Positions 47,351 through 61,500 of a stretch of DNA of 64,000 nt are shown one piece after another. The notes beneath the pieces were generated by a model. That model worked only from the letters and a program-made list of their open reading frames with translations, had not been told where the DNA came from and did no database searches. Where the stretch lies: the NCBI GenBank assembly GCA_907165135.1, contig OU015568.1, positions 8,626,501-8,690,500 of the forward strand, read 5' to 3'. This DNA is from Oikopleura dioica. Its lineage: Eukaryota; Chordata; Appendicularia; Copelata; Oikopleuridae. Every line of letters begins with the position of its first letter. Positions within the stretch are counted from its first letter, which is position 1. The position numbers and the translations under genes are program-made.

Positions 47351-49078
47351 ATGAGATATTTTGTACTTTTGATTTCGAATTTTGCTTTAGCGTCGAAGAT
47401 AAAAGTTTTAAAAAATTGATAAGGTCTTCGAGATTCAGGAAACGTAAGATTTTCGTCATAATTATGTCAAATTGAAATCTCCAAAAAGCGAAACAGACAT
47501 CGATGGTGGATCAATAAGATGCGAAAATAATGAGTGCTCTCTAACTTGCAATGAAAATCATATTCTCGAGGGAAGAGAGACTTCCAGATGCATCTATCTT
47601 CGAGGCTTTAATCGCTGGGAACTGAAAAGAGAGCTAGGAACTTGCGAGGCCATACGACGAAAACAGGACGGCCTCGATTGCGATGAATTCTCGATCAGCC
47701 ATGAATTCAGAGTCAACTACAAGCATGGCAAGAACGGAAGAAGCAGGGCAATTATAAAATGCACAAACAATCAGCCGGTCAAAATGAAAGGCGAAATCTA
47801 CCCTCGCATTTATGCTGCGTGTTTTTGCAAGCATTCCTTGTGCCAGTGGACTTTCCGGGCGCAAGACTGGAAGTACGAGAGGGAGAATAAGTATGAACGA
47901 GATCATGATATTTTGGAAATAAGCCTCGCCGAGTTGAACCTGAAATGCATGCCTTCCTTTGAGCCACTGGAGAATCAAATTAAATCAAATCTGACGACAT
48001 GTTCTGCAAGAGAAAATGAAACCGGCGAGCGAAAACATCTGAGAATCGTAAATGGCGAAAAAGCTAGCGTAAAAACTTGGCCGGGTTTTGCTTACTTGAG
48101 ATTCTGTGGAGCTACTGTTATTTCCCATGAATGGATCGCTACAGGTTTATTTATTTTCTCTTAATTTTGTTTTATATATATTTTAGCTGCTCATTGTCTC
48201 GACTATAATTTTTTATATGACTTTCATAACCTTGAAATCGAAATTGAAACTCCAAATAATACGCTAGTCAATATAACCACAGAGAGAATTTTTCTTCATC
48301 CTGAGTACCTAACTATTCAATCGAATTATCGACCGATTGAACAGGAAGAATATGATATGGATTATGGTTTTTTATGAGTAATTTTTCAAGCATGAGCATC
48401 AAAAGAACCATGAAAGCGTTGATCAAGATTCCGTCAGTCGAAGAATATGGTATTCAATATCCATGCTTGTCGGACATTAAAAAATTAAACCGTAAGTAAG
48501 AATTTTTCTCATCTTTTTTATACTGAAAATAAGACGGGAAAGCCTGTTGGACTGCTGGACGAGGCTCGCTGTATGAAAAAGGCGATGGTGCTTTTCAGGA
48601 ATTTCAATCAGGTGACTATATTGTTTCCCCAAAAATCAAAAACTATTCTTGAAGTTGGAGTAAATATCATGAGCAGAAATTATGTGGAGTTGAAGACAGA
48701 GCCGATGACAGCGTTCATGAACAGTGACGTTTATAAACATGGTTTTTCTTCCTGCGTATTCTGAGGAATAATATTATCCTAGATTTTAACATTTATGCGG
48801 GGATGCCAGATCTGGATAATGATGGACTGCTCGACGGAAAAATTGATAGCTGCCAAGGTAGCTTTGATGTTGAAGAATCCTATTTAAACTTCTCCTAAGG
48901 CGATTCTGGTGGACCTCTCATCTGTGATGTGGATGGACATGCAACTCTAGTCGGCGTTGTATCGAGAGGTATCGGCTGTGGAAGAGAAGGACAAGCGGGT
49001 GTTTATACCAGCATTGGTCAGAGTTTGTCCTGGATTCAAAAGACTATCAAAAACTTCAAGAAAAAATCTAATGAATAA
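47351..49078 (+). CDS. secreted trypsin-like serine protease with N-terminal Cys-rich region
   Basis: The ATG at 47351 opens a signal-like MRYFVLLISNFALAS. The next junction is unresolved. The main exon (about 47449-48144) has a sushi-like Cys pattern (RCENNECSLTC...C...W...C), a second Cys-rich region and the activation site RIVNGEKAS. Later exons are 48187-~48367, ~48368-48491, 48534-48611, 48655-48741, 48783-48857 and 48900-49078. The triad is present: AAHC, DMDYG and CQGDSGGPL, with Asp six residues before the Ser (DSCQGDS), giving trypsin-type Lys/Arg specificity. Just after DMDYG, a T6 run (about 48365-48370) changes frame. Either one T is missing or a non-canonical intron was overlooked. 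The stop TAA overlaps the AATAAA at 49074-49079. It may act in immunity or digestion. Confidence 0.75.
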
Positions 49079-49501
49079 AATTATTCCAAGAACTCTTCAT
49101 TTATTTTCTTGCCCATCGCCTCAAAATTATCGCCATAGCAACGCGCTCTTTTCCCTCTCCGTAGTAACCAGAAATCTTCGTCATTATCTCAAAAAACTAA
49201 CTCCGAGATTTTTTTAATTGTTAAAATGACGGATTAAAATCCAAGAGAAAAAAATCTAAAAATGAAGAGATCCGTGGTTATCTCGGAAAACCACTCAAAC
49301 TTACCCGATGATCTTCGACAATCAATGGTCAGTTATGTTGTGGCGCCGAGGAATCCTGTGTTGATTAAAGAACCAGAAAATGAGAATTTTGAGAAGATCA
49401 AGCCATCTCAGGAAAGATCGACAAACATTACTCTCGCAAAGATTTTTATCTGTAGTTTGTTTTGAATTTACTTTGTTGAATCAAAAAAGTACATTTCATC
49501 C
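49079..49501. other. gap before HYDIN, with an unsupported 67-residue frame
   Basis: A plus-strand frame at 49262-49465 begins MKRSVVISENHSNLPDD and contains APRNPVLIKEPENE. It could be an alternative N-terminal exon of HYDIN, because HYDIN proteins usually carry 60-100 residues before the conserved KIVELL-type segment. However, no donor/acceptor pair joins it in phase. I leave it unassigned. Confidence 0.3.
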
Positions 49502-52500
49502 ATGAGTTTGGACACAAACGACCGTTTTAACACGAATCGCCACATGAAAGTCCCCCAAATCGTCGAACTCCTGGAACTCGGCGATAAATCGTACCAGAAA
49601 ACCTGTCGAGTAGACCTTGACCAGACCATTTTCCAGCCTTATCCTTCTGATTTCGTGTTCCAGAATTTCAAGCCATTTCAAACTTATGAGCTTCCTCTTG
49701 AATTGCGAAACAAGGACGCAGTACCAAGACTCGTAAGGGTCAAAGCAGAGGACTCGCCGTATTTCAAAGTGATTGCTCCGCCAGATCATGCGAAGAAAGT
49801 GGCTCCTGGAATGGCCAGTACTTACAAACTCCGGTTTATTCCAGACGCAGTGAAGGATTATTTTCATGAAATCATCGTGACATCAGAGCGGGAGAAGTTC
49901 ATCATTCCCATCAAATGCATTGGAGCAAGAGGAGTCGTTGATTTTCCTGATGTGATCGACGTCGGCGACTCCCCAGTCAAAATGAGTCGAGAGAAGACAC
50001 TGCTGTTGAGAAATATCGGAACAGATACCGCGAGATTCACAGTTGGCTTCAGTTCCGCAGCTTTTTCAGCGAGTCCATCAAGCGGGGAACTTGAACCTGG
50101 GCAGTTGATGCAGATGACGGTAGAATTCAGTCCCCTGTTCGCGATGAAGTACGAGGCGGAAATGAGAATTTCCTACGACACAGGGGAAGAAATTTTCTCT
50201 GATCTTCAAGGAAATGGAATCAGTATCGATGCGCGATTGTCTCACAAGAGTATTTCAATAATGCCTACCTACATTGAAATGGCGAATTTTCAAATCTTCA
50301 AGATAATGAATAACTCAAGCGAAACCGTGAAGTACTTCTTTTCAAGCTACGCATTGAAGGAAGACGAAGATATAGCGAAAACTGCGACGCTAGAATCAAT
50401 TCAAGCGGAAGAAGACAAGGAACGAAAAAGATTTCTTGAAGAACAAAGCGCGAATCCCGAGCTTGCTGATAAGATTTCTATCCTCACAAAATCCTTCCAG
50501 AACCAGCGAGATCTGATTTCTACAGATCCAATGGTGCTAGAAGAAGCAGAGTTGGAAATTTCGCCAGTCGAAGGAATCATCCTTCCGGGCAAAGAAATGG
50601 AGGTTCACGTGGTTTTCAAGCCAGATCGAATCGGACAGTATAAGAAAACTGTTTTCTGTGACATTCAAGGTCGCGAAAATCGAATTCCATTGACGATCGA
50701 AGCTCGCGGAATCGGACCGCAGCTTCGGCTGAGCTACGATTCTGTCAATCTTGGAAAAATTTTCGTCGGTTCAAAGCACACTTATGAAATTGTGATGAAA
50801 AACCGCGGGGAAATTGAGGGAATCTTTTCAATTCGAGAAAAGAAATCAGAAATTCGGAACCAATTTTCGTTCGATCCAACAGAAGGGATTGTCATGAAAG
50901 ATGGTTATCAACTAATCAACCTGTCGATTGATGCGCAGCTTCTTGGATCATTCGAAGAAGAATTCAAGTTTGAAATCGATGGGACAAATACAGAGTTGAG
51001 CCTCAAGGTTTCTGGTGAAGTTATTGCTCCAAGCATGTCGTTCGAACTTGAAAAACTGAATCTCGGCCTGATCTCCACGAGTTTTGAAAAATCAACTACA
51101 ATTTCCCTCAAAAACATTTCCCTCGTTCCTGTGAATTTTGTAATCAAGTCGACAGCGCGAGAAATTTCATTCGATATCAATGAGGGATTTCTTGAAGCAG
51201 AGGAGTCAGTGGAGCTCGAACTGGTTTATAACGGAGATGAACAGAAAGCATTTGAAGGATCTGTCTACGTCGACATTCCAAATATAGCTGAGCGTGTTGC
51301 AGTTCTTCCGATAAAGGCTCAAGTCCAATCACCACCGGTTCAGCTTACAGAAAGCATTCTCGACATTGGCTGCTTATTTCTCGGCCATGAGTACCACGCC
51401 TCTTTGACTCTTCAAAATGACCATGCTCGTCTTTCCGCGCGCTATCGACTTCTACCTCCTGTTGATGCTTCCCTCAAAGTTGAGTCCTTTTATCCTGAAG
51501 GCTGTGTGGATCCAGATTCAAATTTTGTCGTTCCAATAACAGTAACGCCTTCCAAACTTGGCGCGTTTAACAACACCGTCGGCTTAAAAATGGCCGGAAT
51601 AGATGAACCGCTGATGACGACAATAACTGGCACTGTTGCAGGACCTGTATTAATTCCTATCGAGACAAAAGTAGATCTAGGGAATGTGAAAGTGCTTGTG
51701 CCTCAAAAAAATCCTCATAAAATCACGCTGCAGAATGAGTCTCCGATTCCTGCGAAAATATCTGTGTCAATGAGAAAGGATCAGAATATTTGGAAGCTCG
51801 AATACCCAGAAATTGTGGAGCCAGAATCACACGCTGAGATTTTAATAAACGCAGTCCTTGATGATACCCTTGATTTTAGAGATGAAATGGTTATTGATGT
51901 TGAACACGCAAATCAGATCATTATTCCTGTTCGAGCAAAAGGAATCGGTACTACAATCGTGGCCCGACCGGCTCTGGGCGGACCAAAAGCAGGGTTAGAT
52001 CTGGGATGTCAATTTGCTACGAGAGAATTTGGAAAAGAAATCACCTTCACAAATTTCGGAAGAAGGCATCATGCGCTCACTTGGTTTGTAGCCGGTTACG
52101 AACGACTTTCGCAAAGAGACATTAACGAGAGAAGGGCTTATGAAGAGCGGAAAAGATCAAAAGATGTAAAATTCAAAAGCGCACCTGACTTGCCTCCACC
52201 ACCACAGAGCATTTTCGAGCTGTCAAAGATGGATTTTGAGTTGGAACCAGGGCAAAGTATCAAAGTCAAGCTCTTAGGCCTATCGCCGGAACCTGGAACA
52301 GTTCGAGAGACACTCCAATGCCACGCTGTTATCGGTCGGAAAAAAGGACGAGAGCGAATCTTCAGCATTCCAATTCACTGTCAATTCATCGAACCAGTCC
52401 TTCTTATTTCTCAAAAGAAACTAGAATTCAGATTCGATAAGGATACTAAAGACGAGCTTCAGGATGTTGAAGGATCGACAGAAATTACAAACAGTGGAGA

Positions 52501-55500
52501 TGTCGATTTACGCTTTGATCTCAAAACTGTTTCGCCATTTTATGTTGGAAAAGTTGGTGAGAAATGTGTCAGTCACATTTTATCCCCTGGCCAAACTGTA
52601 GAAGTCAACGTCGTTTTCCATACTGGCTTCCAGAAGCATTACAGATCTTCACAAACAATTTCTCAGCTTCTCATTGATTACAAAGATCATCCAAGTAAGG
52701 ATGTCGTCGAGCTTGTTGGCGAACTAAACTTTCCGAATATCGAGTTCAATCACGCGGACATCAACTTTGGCCCGATCAGAAACGGAACTGAAAAAGCAGC
52801 AGTTGTTACAATGTCGAATAAATCGCCAATGACGACAGAATATCGCTGGTGGTTCGAGATTGACGATGAGTTGGGAGTTTTTTCAAATCGAAAAGAGCAA
52901 CAGGACGCTCTTGTTCGATCTGCATCTGGGCTTGGTACAAGTGCGCCTTCTCGTGAAGCCACGAATACTGACGGAACAGAACCTGAGCTTGCTGATTTAG
53001 CCAGAGATTTACCAGGTATCGACGATGTTTTTGACATTCGTCCAATTTTCGGCAAACTGGAGCCTGGAGAGCAAATTCAAACAACAATTCTATTCAATGG
53101 TCATCAAGACATCAATGCTCTCTGTAGAGCTGTTTGTGAAGTAGACGGCGGGCCACAGTACGAGCTGAACATTGCTGGAGCTTCCGCTGATGTGAGATAC
53201 AGTGTGTCAAGCGAGACGATAAAATTTGGAAAAGTGATGTTCGACAGTTTGGCCGAGAGACAATTCACGCTCAAGAATACTTCTCTTGTTCCTTTTGATT
53301 TCTCCCTTTTGGGAGGAATAAAAGATTTGTCAGCAATCAATCACGACGAGTTTTTCATATCTCCAACTCACGGTCATCTTGGATCCTTTGAAGAGGCCAA
53401 GATTACGATAATTTATCTTCCTGGCTTCCCGCACAACTTTGAGAAAGCATTTTCTCTTATTGTTGCTGATTTTCTTCCGGCTGAGATGAAAATTACTGGA
53501 AATGCAGTTTTCCCTAGAATATCTCTTGATTTGCCTAGAAAAGGAGGAGATGAAGATCTTTCCGCTATCATCGATCATATTCGTGGAGATATGGAGAAGG
53601 AACGGCCGGATATTTCGGAGCGGGAAATCGAGCTAGAAGCAGAAAGACTCATCATTTCGGCAAAAGCCCAGGATATGCCTGCTCATGAGCTGATGATCTA
53701 CCAAAAACGACCTCCTTTCTATTTGGCAGACTATGAGCTTGATCTTGGACCGGTTATTCTCGGTGATGTTCGAAAAGCACTCATTAGAATCGATAATTTC
53801 GGAGACATGCCTGTTGCTTTTGCACCTGATGTACGGGAGTTGGATAATTTTGGCTTCTTTTGCGAAGTCTCTAGAATTGGGAAAATGGAGCCGGGTCATA
53901 CCGTCTCAGTAGAAATCACATTCGATCCACGATCTGTTGACTTACCAGTTGGTCAAGTCGGTCCAGTATGTGTTCCTATTCAAATCGAGCGAGGACCGGT
54001 AGTGAATCTTCATATAAAAGCTTTGGTTACAATGCCTAGACTTCTAGCCACTCTGGATAAACAAAACACTCCAGAGCCAAGAATCAACGTTGCTTTTGGC
54101 GAGGTAGAATGTGGTCGAGTAAAAGTCGTGACTGTGCAACTCTACAATGAGCTGCAGGTTGAGTCATCCTGGAAATGGCAAAAGTACAAAGACAAGAGAT
54201 TCTTCATTGATCCTCGACTTCCATTGCACCAGAAAAAGGCACTGAAAGAAGCTCAAAAGCCTCTCCCGCGAATCTTTCAAGTATTTCCAGAAGAAGGCAT
54301 TCTAGCGCCGGGAGAACGATCTACAGTTCAGGTGGAATTCATGCCGACAGAAGAGAGCACTTTCGAAGAAAATCTTCTCATCTTTGTCGACAACTCAACC
54401 CAACGAATGGAATTTAACGTCTCTGGCTCTGGAGTTTGTCCAAGTCTCATTTTCTCCAAATCACCGATTGAGCTCGGTCCCATTATGCCTGATTCTGCGG
54501 GAGCAACAGAAACTTTCAGCATCAAAAATAATTCAAAAGTCGAGGTGGAATTTTACTCGTTGGACTTTGATGAGAAATATTTGAAAGAAGAAGAGATGAT
54601 AAGAAATTTGGCCGAGAAGAACTTTAATGCATTCCAAAACGTAAGAATGCCGACTCGAAGACCCGGGCAGAGCTTACCCTTTATCGAATACATCAAAGAG
54701 GAGACTCCTCCTTCCGTTTCAGAAGACGACGAATTGATCAAAACTGAGCCTAAGGACCCTCTCGAGCTCGCGTTGGAGAAGCACTCTGGAATCGACAATT
54801 CGCCAGAAGGTCTTGCTGCGCGAAATCGACTTGGTTTCAGTGGAATTATCTGGGGAGCGCCGTTCAGTGGCAAGTCAACTTTGGCAAAGCAAATGTCTGA
54901 AAAATACGATACTGTTGTTGTAACCATCGATGAAATACTCGCGAGTGCAGTTCAGTCCCCTAAATCAGCTGCGAGCAAAACAGCTCGCGAAAAGTGCGAA
55001 GAAGAGTCAAGAAGATTGGAACAGGAAAGAATGAATGCATTGGAATCAGAAGATACGACAAAGGAAGCTCCTGCGTTGAGAGATGATGCCTCTGTGATGA
55101 CTATGAGAACCGGTGTCACTCAGAATACAAGCAAGCCGTCGAGAAGAGGAGGAAAGGTCAAGAATATCCCGGAAGAGCCAAAAGTCCAAAGCCTTCTTCC
55201 CCAGAAAAACATCGAGCGTCTCGAAAGCGAACTTACCGACGCTGCAGAAGCTAACCGCCCACTGGTCTCAACAGTTTTACCAGTCGATCTCGCCGCTGAA
55301 ATCATCTCAGAAAAACTTCAAGAAAAAGAATTCTACAAAGGAGTGATTTTCGACGGAATAGAGTCGAGTTTTCTGACAAAGCTCAAGGACAGCATGGAAG
55401 TTTTGCTGAAAGCACTTAACAATCGAAAACATCTTCGGGTGTTTCATTTGCCACTCACCATGGCAGATTACCTGGAAAGGGTTAAAAAAGCAAAGCGCAA

Positions 55501-58500
55501 AGCAGAAGAGGAAGAGGCAGAACGGGTCAGGAAGGAGATGGAAATGATCAGAGATATGACCGAGGACGAGTACGATGCGTTGCCAGAAGAAGAACAGAAA
55601 CGAATTGACAATATTCGGTAAATGAAAAGAATATTTTAAGGTGGTTTATTTTCAGACTTGCGAAAAAGAAAGAACGTATCGCTGAGGAAAAAAGAATTGC
55701 AGAGAAAAAGCGAGAAGAAGCCGAACGACTAGCTGAGCTCCAAGCAGAAAGCGCGAAGAAAAAAGGGAAGGGCTCAAAATTGCATCTCAATAAGAGCGAC
55801 TCGACGAAATCTTCAGGTAAAAATTGAAATGAAATTTCGATAAAAAATTGGAATTCTAACTTTAGCTCCGCGAGCTCGCTTAAATAGCCGACAAAGTAAG
55901 GAAAACTTAAAACTTGCGTCGGTGGTGGAGGAATCCTCTACCCACCGACGACATCGCTCTGAGACGGAAGTGGAGCGTAGCTCAGAGAGCGTACCGCGCG
56001 GCGCACTCGCCCGGGGCCAATCCACCCGCTCGCTATTCAGTGATACGCGCGCGCCATCTACTGGTAAACTTTAAATAGTTGCCATGAAAGAATATTTTTT
56101 TAAATTCGAATCAAAAATATTTCTGAAAGAAAATTTGGAGAATTTTCTTGTTCAGCTGTTTTTAGAAATAGCCATTTTGTTCTTTTTTTAGATGAGGCCC
56201 CATCTGGGAAGAAGGAGAAAAGTAAATGGAGTCAAGTTAAAACAGCGGTGGCTATTGCCGAGCCTGGTACTTTTAGCCCACTAGAAAAAAAACAACGATA
56301 TACTTTTCTTATAATATATTTTGACTAACCCCATTTTTCGCTTCTAACGATTTTTCCAACTGTTTCAAAATGCTAAACAAAACTTCAGGCCGAGTAACTG
56401 ACGATCAGCCAGGACTTAGTCGAGCCTCAAGTTCAATGGGAGAAAACAGGTACAGTCGAAGTCATCAAATTAAATTGCAAGTGTGAAACATTCACTAATA
56501 CTTTTCAACAGCACTGCACCACCACCAACACGGGATCGCGTTCTCTCTCGAGCCGAGAGTGTTGCTTCATCCCTGCATCTTGGGTAACCGATGCATGAAA
56601 AATTCTGATATTCATGATTTTTATTATTTACTGATTTTAAAATTTCAATGAAATTTTCTAATGAGCCTTTTTCATAATGTAGAAACCGTCTTGGCAAGAC
56701 GGTCTTGCCCACTTTGCTTTTCTGTAAGATTTCATGTTTAACTCTGATTTAGACGGAGAAAAGGCAGAAAAATCTCAGAACAAACTGATCTTCCTGAACA
56801 ATCACCAGCTGAAAAACTAATTGCGCTCCGCTTTTTCAATGCTGCTGAAACGCAACTTGAGCCGAGTGATAAAGTAGAGTGGATATTGAAATACTGGAAT
56901 ATGGTCGAACAAGATGTTATCTCACAAGTAAAACAGACTCAGGAAGATGAGTCGCCGAAGAAAGTGAAATCAAGATTAAAACCGGAAGAAATAAAAGCCG
57001 AGGAAGAAAGAATTGCGGCGGAGATTGAGAACGAATTGAAAAAGGAAGAAGTCGGCGTGATTATGATCGAAATTGAAGCCGAGTGCGAGCCCCCCTCGCT
57101 CGAAAAAATCTACGAACAGCTACCAACTGTTGAAGAAGTAGACGACGACCTAGGTCTTGGAGTAAACGGACCACCAATTCCTGAGCCTATCGAATTCACG
57201 GTCGTTCCAAAGCCGCAAAGACGCCAACCGCCTTATTACGACAAGCCGAAGTTCTTCGATCTAATTGCTTTGAATCAAGACGATCCAAATATCCACTCAG
57301 ATGATCGTATTCAAGAATCACTGACAGAATCAGTAATGACGGAAGCAAGTGACAAACCATCAAGCAGCTCAAAGAAAAATCGAGGTAAGGGAAGAGGCTC
57401 CAGCAATGCGAGCAGAGCAAAAACAGATCGCCCAACTCCATCGCCACTCCCGGAAGCAGAAACGCAGCCAGAAGACAAATTTTATCGACTGCAGGATTAT
57501 CGATGGGTCTTACAGCCAGGCGAAGAAGTGACGCTTAGGGTCAAGTTCGACTGCAACAAAGTCGGAACTATCGATCGAGAACTCTCATTCGAGACAGTTA
57601 GCACACGACAAGTCTTTAAAATAGCAGTCCGTGGAGTTTGCGTATTCCCAGACATTGTCAGAGATATCAAGAAAATCTTCATGCCACCCAAGTCAGTCGA
57701 AAGTTCAGATGGAATTGTCCGACCAGTCGGGACTCTTGTCGAAAAGAAAAAGAAAACAATCGTCAAATTTGAACCGGCGCTCATTGGGAAGATGGAATCG
57801 AAGGAAAAAGATTCTGGCGCTGCTAAGTTCAAAATTGTCAACTCTGGTCCCCTTGAATCTGAAGTTACATTTGCCATGAAAAAAGGAGACTCCGTTTTTA
57901 CACTTGAACCGTTCAACATGAATCTGGCTCCGTTTGAGAAGAAGATTTTGACAATAAATGCTTTCCCGAAATCTTCTGGAACTCACGATGACGCTCTTAT
58001 CGTCTGCGTGTCCGACAACCCTGTTCCTGCGATTTTCCCCGTTCAAGTAACCGGAGTACGCCCAGAAGTTCAAATATCATGGAACGGCGAAGGAAAACCA
58101 ATTAACTTTGGAAAAGTTCTGCTCCATCGTCTATCGAGTCAGATTTTGCATTTGTTCAATCCGACTGATCTCCCAATAAACTGGAGAATAGAAGGCTTGG
58201 ACAACCTGGGCGACGAATTCTCAAGAAATTGCGATTCGGGAACTATCAATCCGAAGGAAACTTTTGATTTCATCCTTGATTTCAGAGCGCTCAAAGCTCA
58301 GAACCACAAGCGAAACATACGCCTTGTCGTGAGCGATACTGACAATATCATCGGCGACTGTCAATCCGAAACGATTCCAGTTTTCGCAGAAGCTTACGAT
58401 GTAGCTATGGACATGAGCTTTCCAAAGGGCTGCGATGGCGGGCTAGAATTCGGCACAATCAAGGTTCATGATGAAATGAAGCAAGTTTGTACGTTGAAAA

Positions 58501-61500
58501 ATCGCGGGCGATATGAGATTTCGTTCAAATTTACTCTCGAAGATCATCTTTTCAACAGCGAACTGTCGCGCTTTTTCAAAATCATGCCGCAGCAGGGCTC
58601 TTTATTGCCCAACGATAGGCCGATGCAAGTAAACATCGTTTTCAACCCACCTGAAGAGTTCCACCTGGCTAATCTTCCGATAATCAAATGTCACGTGATA
58701 GAAGCAGTAATCGGCGAAACTATCGCAGCGATTCCGATCAAAGTTTCCGCTCGATCAGTGTTTTCTCAATATGTGATCACGCCTTCCAAAGATGTCAATT
58801 TCGGCCCAGTTCCGTATGGAAATCATAAACGAAGCTTTGAGATTGAAAATCATGGAGAATTCGATTTCAAGTTCGCTATTTCGAAACTGGTTAAACCTGG
58901 CTCTCCACCAAAGTCAGAGCGGCCGAAGAGAACCAAAGATTCGCGCCAGAGCTCCGCTCAGTCGAGAAGACCTGGTCAACTGACTAGAGAGCAGACACAA
59001 GTTATGAAGCTCGCTCATGGGCCTTTTATTATCTCACCTGGCTATGGAAATGTTCCGGTTGGAGGATCAATCGTCATCAATGTTGACTGCAATGTAGAGG
59101 CGTCAAAGAAATTCGAAGAATTCATCGCCATTGAAATCGCAGACAGAGATGTCCGTAAAAGCCCGGCAGGAATCAACTATAAACTGATTGCAGAAGGATG
59201 CCAGCCAGTTATTGACACAAAGAATATCGAAGCGATCTTTGAAGAACACAGAATTCTTCACTCAATCGAAGAAGCAATTCATTTGCCACTCTTTGACTTG
59301 CAATGTGGCATCTATGGCCAGATGGAGAGTCAGTTCAACTTTCCGTTTTCCACAGTCGGCGTTCCGAATTCCGTTCGCTTCAAGATCCTCAACCCTTCGA
59401 AACTACCCTGCGATTTCGTCGCTTCCGTTAAACCACTTATTCCAAAAGACAGACAACGGGTTTCAGACAGCTTCGAATTTGACCCACCACGGGGTCAAAT
59501 CACTCCACATGGAAGTGTTTTTGTAACAGTAACAGTCAAGCCAAAAGCAATTGGTGAATACTGCGCCCTATTTGAAGCGGCTGTGGAAGGCGCACCAAAA
59601 GCTAAGCCGTTGGTTTTTACGATGAAAGCTGAAGCTTACTTGCCGAGAGTAGAGCTTGTCCATCCTGCCGCAAACCCTACCGATGGTATGAGACGACTTA
59701 ATTTTAGAAATGCGATGATTGGAGAAATGACTTCAACAAACATACAGCTTCGAAACACTGGAAGACTCCCAGCAAGGGCACGGCTGGCGATTTCAGACTC
59801 ACCCGCATTCAAAATTATGGATAAAGAAGAAATCATCAATGAAAGAACTGATGTTTGTCTCAATCAAGGAGAGACGAAGATCCTTGAAGTGTTCTTCTGC
59901 CCTGCTGATATCGGCAACTTCGAAGCTGAGCTCGCCATGAAAATCATCAACAACGACTTTGAAATCAGCGAAGCTTTGCTTTTCGGCGAGTGTATTCAAC
60001 CTGACGTTATGTTGACAAATCTCCCGTCATTGCCTACTAATCTTCTTGGAAAATACTCGCAAGCTGCTCTTGATTTTGGTGGAATAGCAATAAACGAAAC
60101 GCAACGAAAGAGCTTCACGATTTCGAATAATCTCAATTCTGCAGTCCGATTTGAATGGGATGAGCATCACGCGATTTCGTTCGAGCCCTCTGTTGGGCAT
60201 ATTCCGGCTAAGTCGACCATTGACATTCTCGTCGCTCTGCAATCATCGGAAACGATCGAACTTGACGGCGATGTTGTGGAATGCACGATTTTACCGATTA
60301 TTTACGAGGAAGAAAGTAGTACGGTTCAATGGGATGACCGGCTCAAAATAATCAAATGGATCGACGGCAAAAACGCATCAGGAGGACGAACCAAGGAAAA
60401 AGTCATTGAAACAGAAGAAGAACCAAAATATGAAACAAATGGAGATGCTCGCGCTTTGCCAATTTATGTTTCTGGAATCGTCGATTATTCAAGACCAGAG
60501 CTAGAAATTGAAGAAGTCAACTTTTCGCAAGTCGAGTTGTTCAATCAAACGAGGAAAGAGATAACTCTCAAGAATACTGGCTCAACAATCGTTGATTTTA
60601 CTTTTGACTTGGTTGACAGAAACACGGGCGAGAGCCTTAGGCCTTCAACAGCTTCCAGATCGCATATTCACACAGCTGTGCCCTTCAACATGCGCGACCC
60701 AGTTTTCAGCCTCCATCCGGACTCCGGAAGGCTCAAGGAAGGCGAATCAATGCAGATCAGTGTCTTTTTCAATCCAACAGAAAAGAAAGATTATGATATG
60801 ACAGCATTTTGCCGCGTGCCGAACATGGAAAATTCTGGTGCTCTGACAATGGCTTTGAGTGGATCTGGATTCACACCGGGGGTGCAGTTCATGTTGCCTG
60901 AAGTTCACTCTCCTCATTTCAACAAACACAAGGTTTCTTTAGAAAGAATAAATGAAGAGCAACTTCTAGTAAAACTCGAGCCAGTTGGACTTGGAAAGAA
61001 ATACATCACTTCAATCTGGATCCTAAATTCTACCGGAGACGATCTTCCGTGGTCTCTAACAAAACGAATCGGAAACAATACGGATGCTGATGAATCTTTA
61101 GTGTGCAATACTCCGTCGGGTTCATTACTTTCAGGGCGCAAGCAAATCTTAAAGTTTGAATACTCGTCCAAAATCTCGAAAAAATCCATCGAGACTTGGA
61201 TCTTTAAAGCTGGCCACATCGAACAGGTCATCAGCGTCCAAGCAATGCCTCGAGAGCCAGTGCTGATCGTCGATACAACGCACATCTCTTTCCCAGATTT
61301 AATCGCCAATCATACGCAGAAGAAATCGTTCAAAATCGTCAACCCAGATCCCACCCCCGTCAAGTTCAAAATCAACGACGATCCAAAAGCAACTCAAGCT
61401 GCTGGCTGGGACTTACAGCTTTCCGAAAAATCTGGAATTATTCAGCCAAAAGAAAGTATCGAAGTCGAAGTGTCGGTGAGAACCAAATTCCCTGGTGAAC

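Noticed and set aside
48612-48654. Apparent frameshift in the protease after FQEFQS
   Set aside because: It resolves as a normal 43-nt GT-AG intron that restores the frame into VGVNIMSRN.
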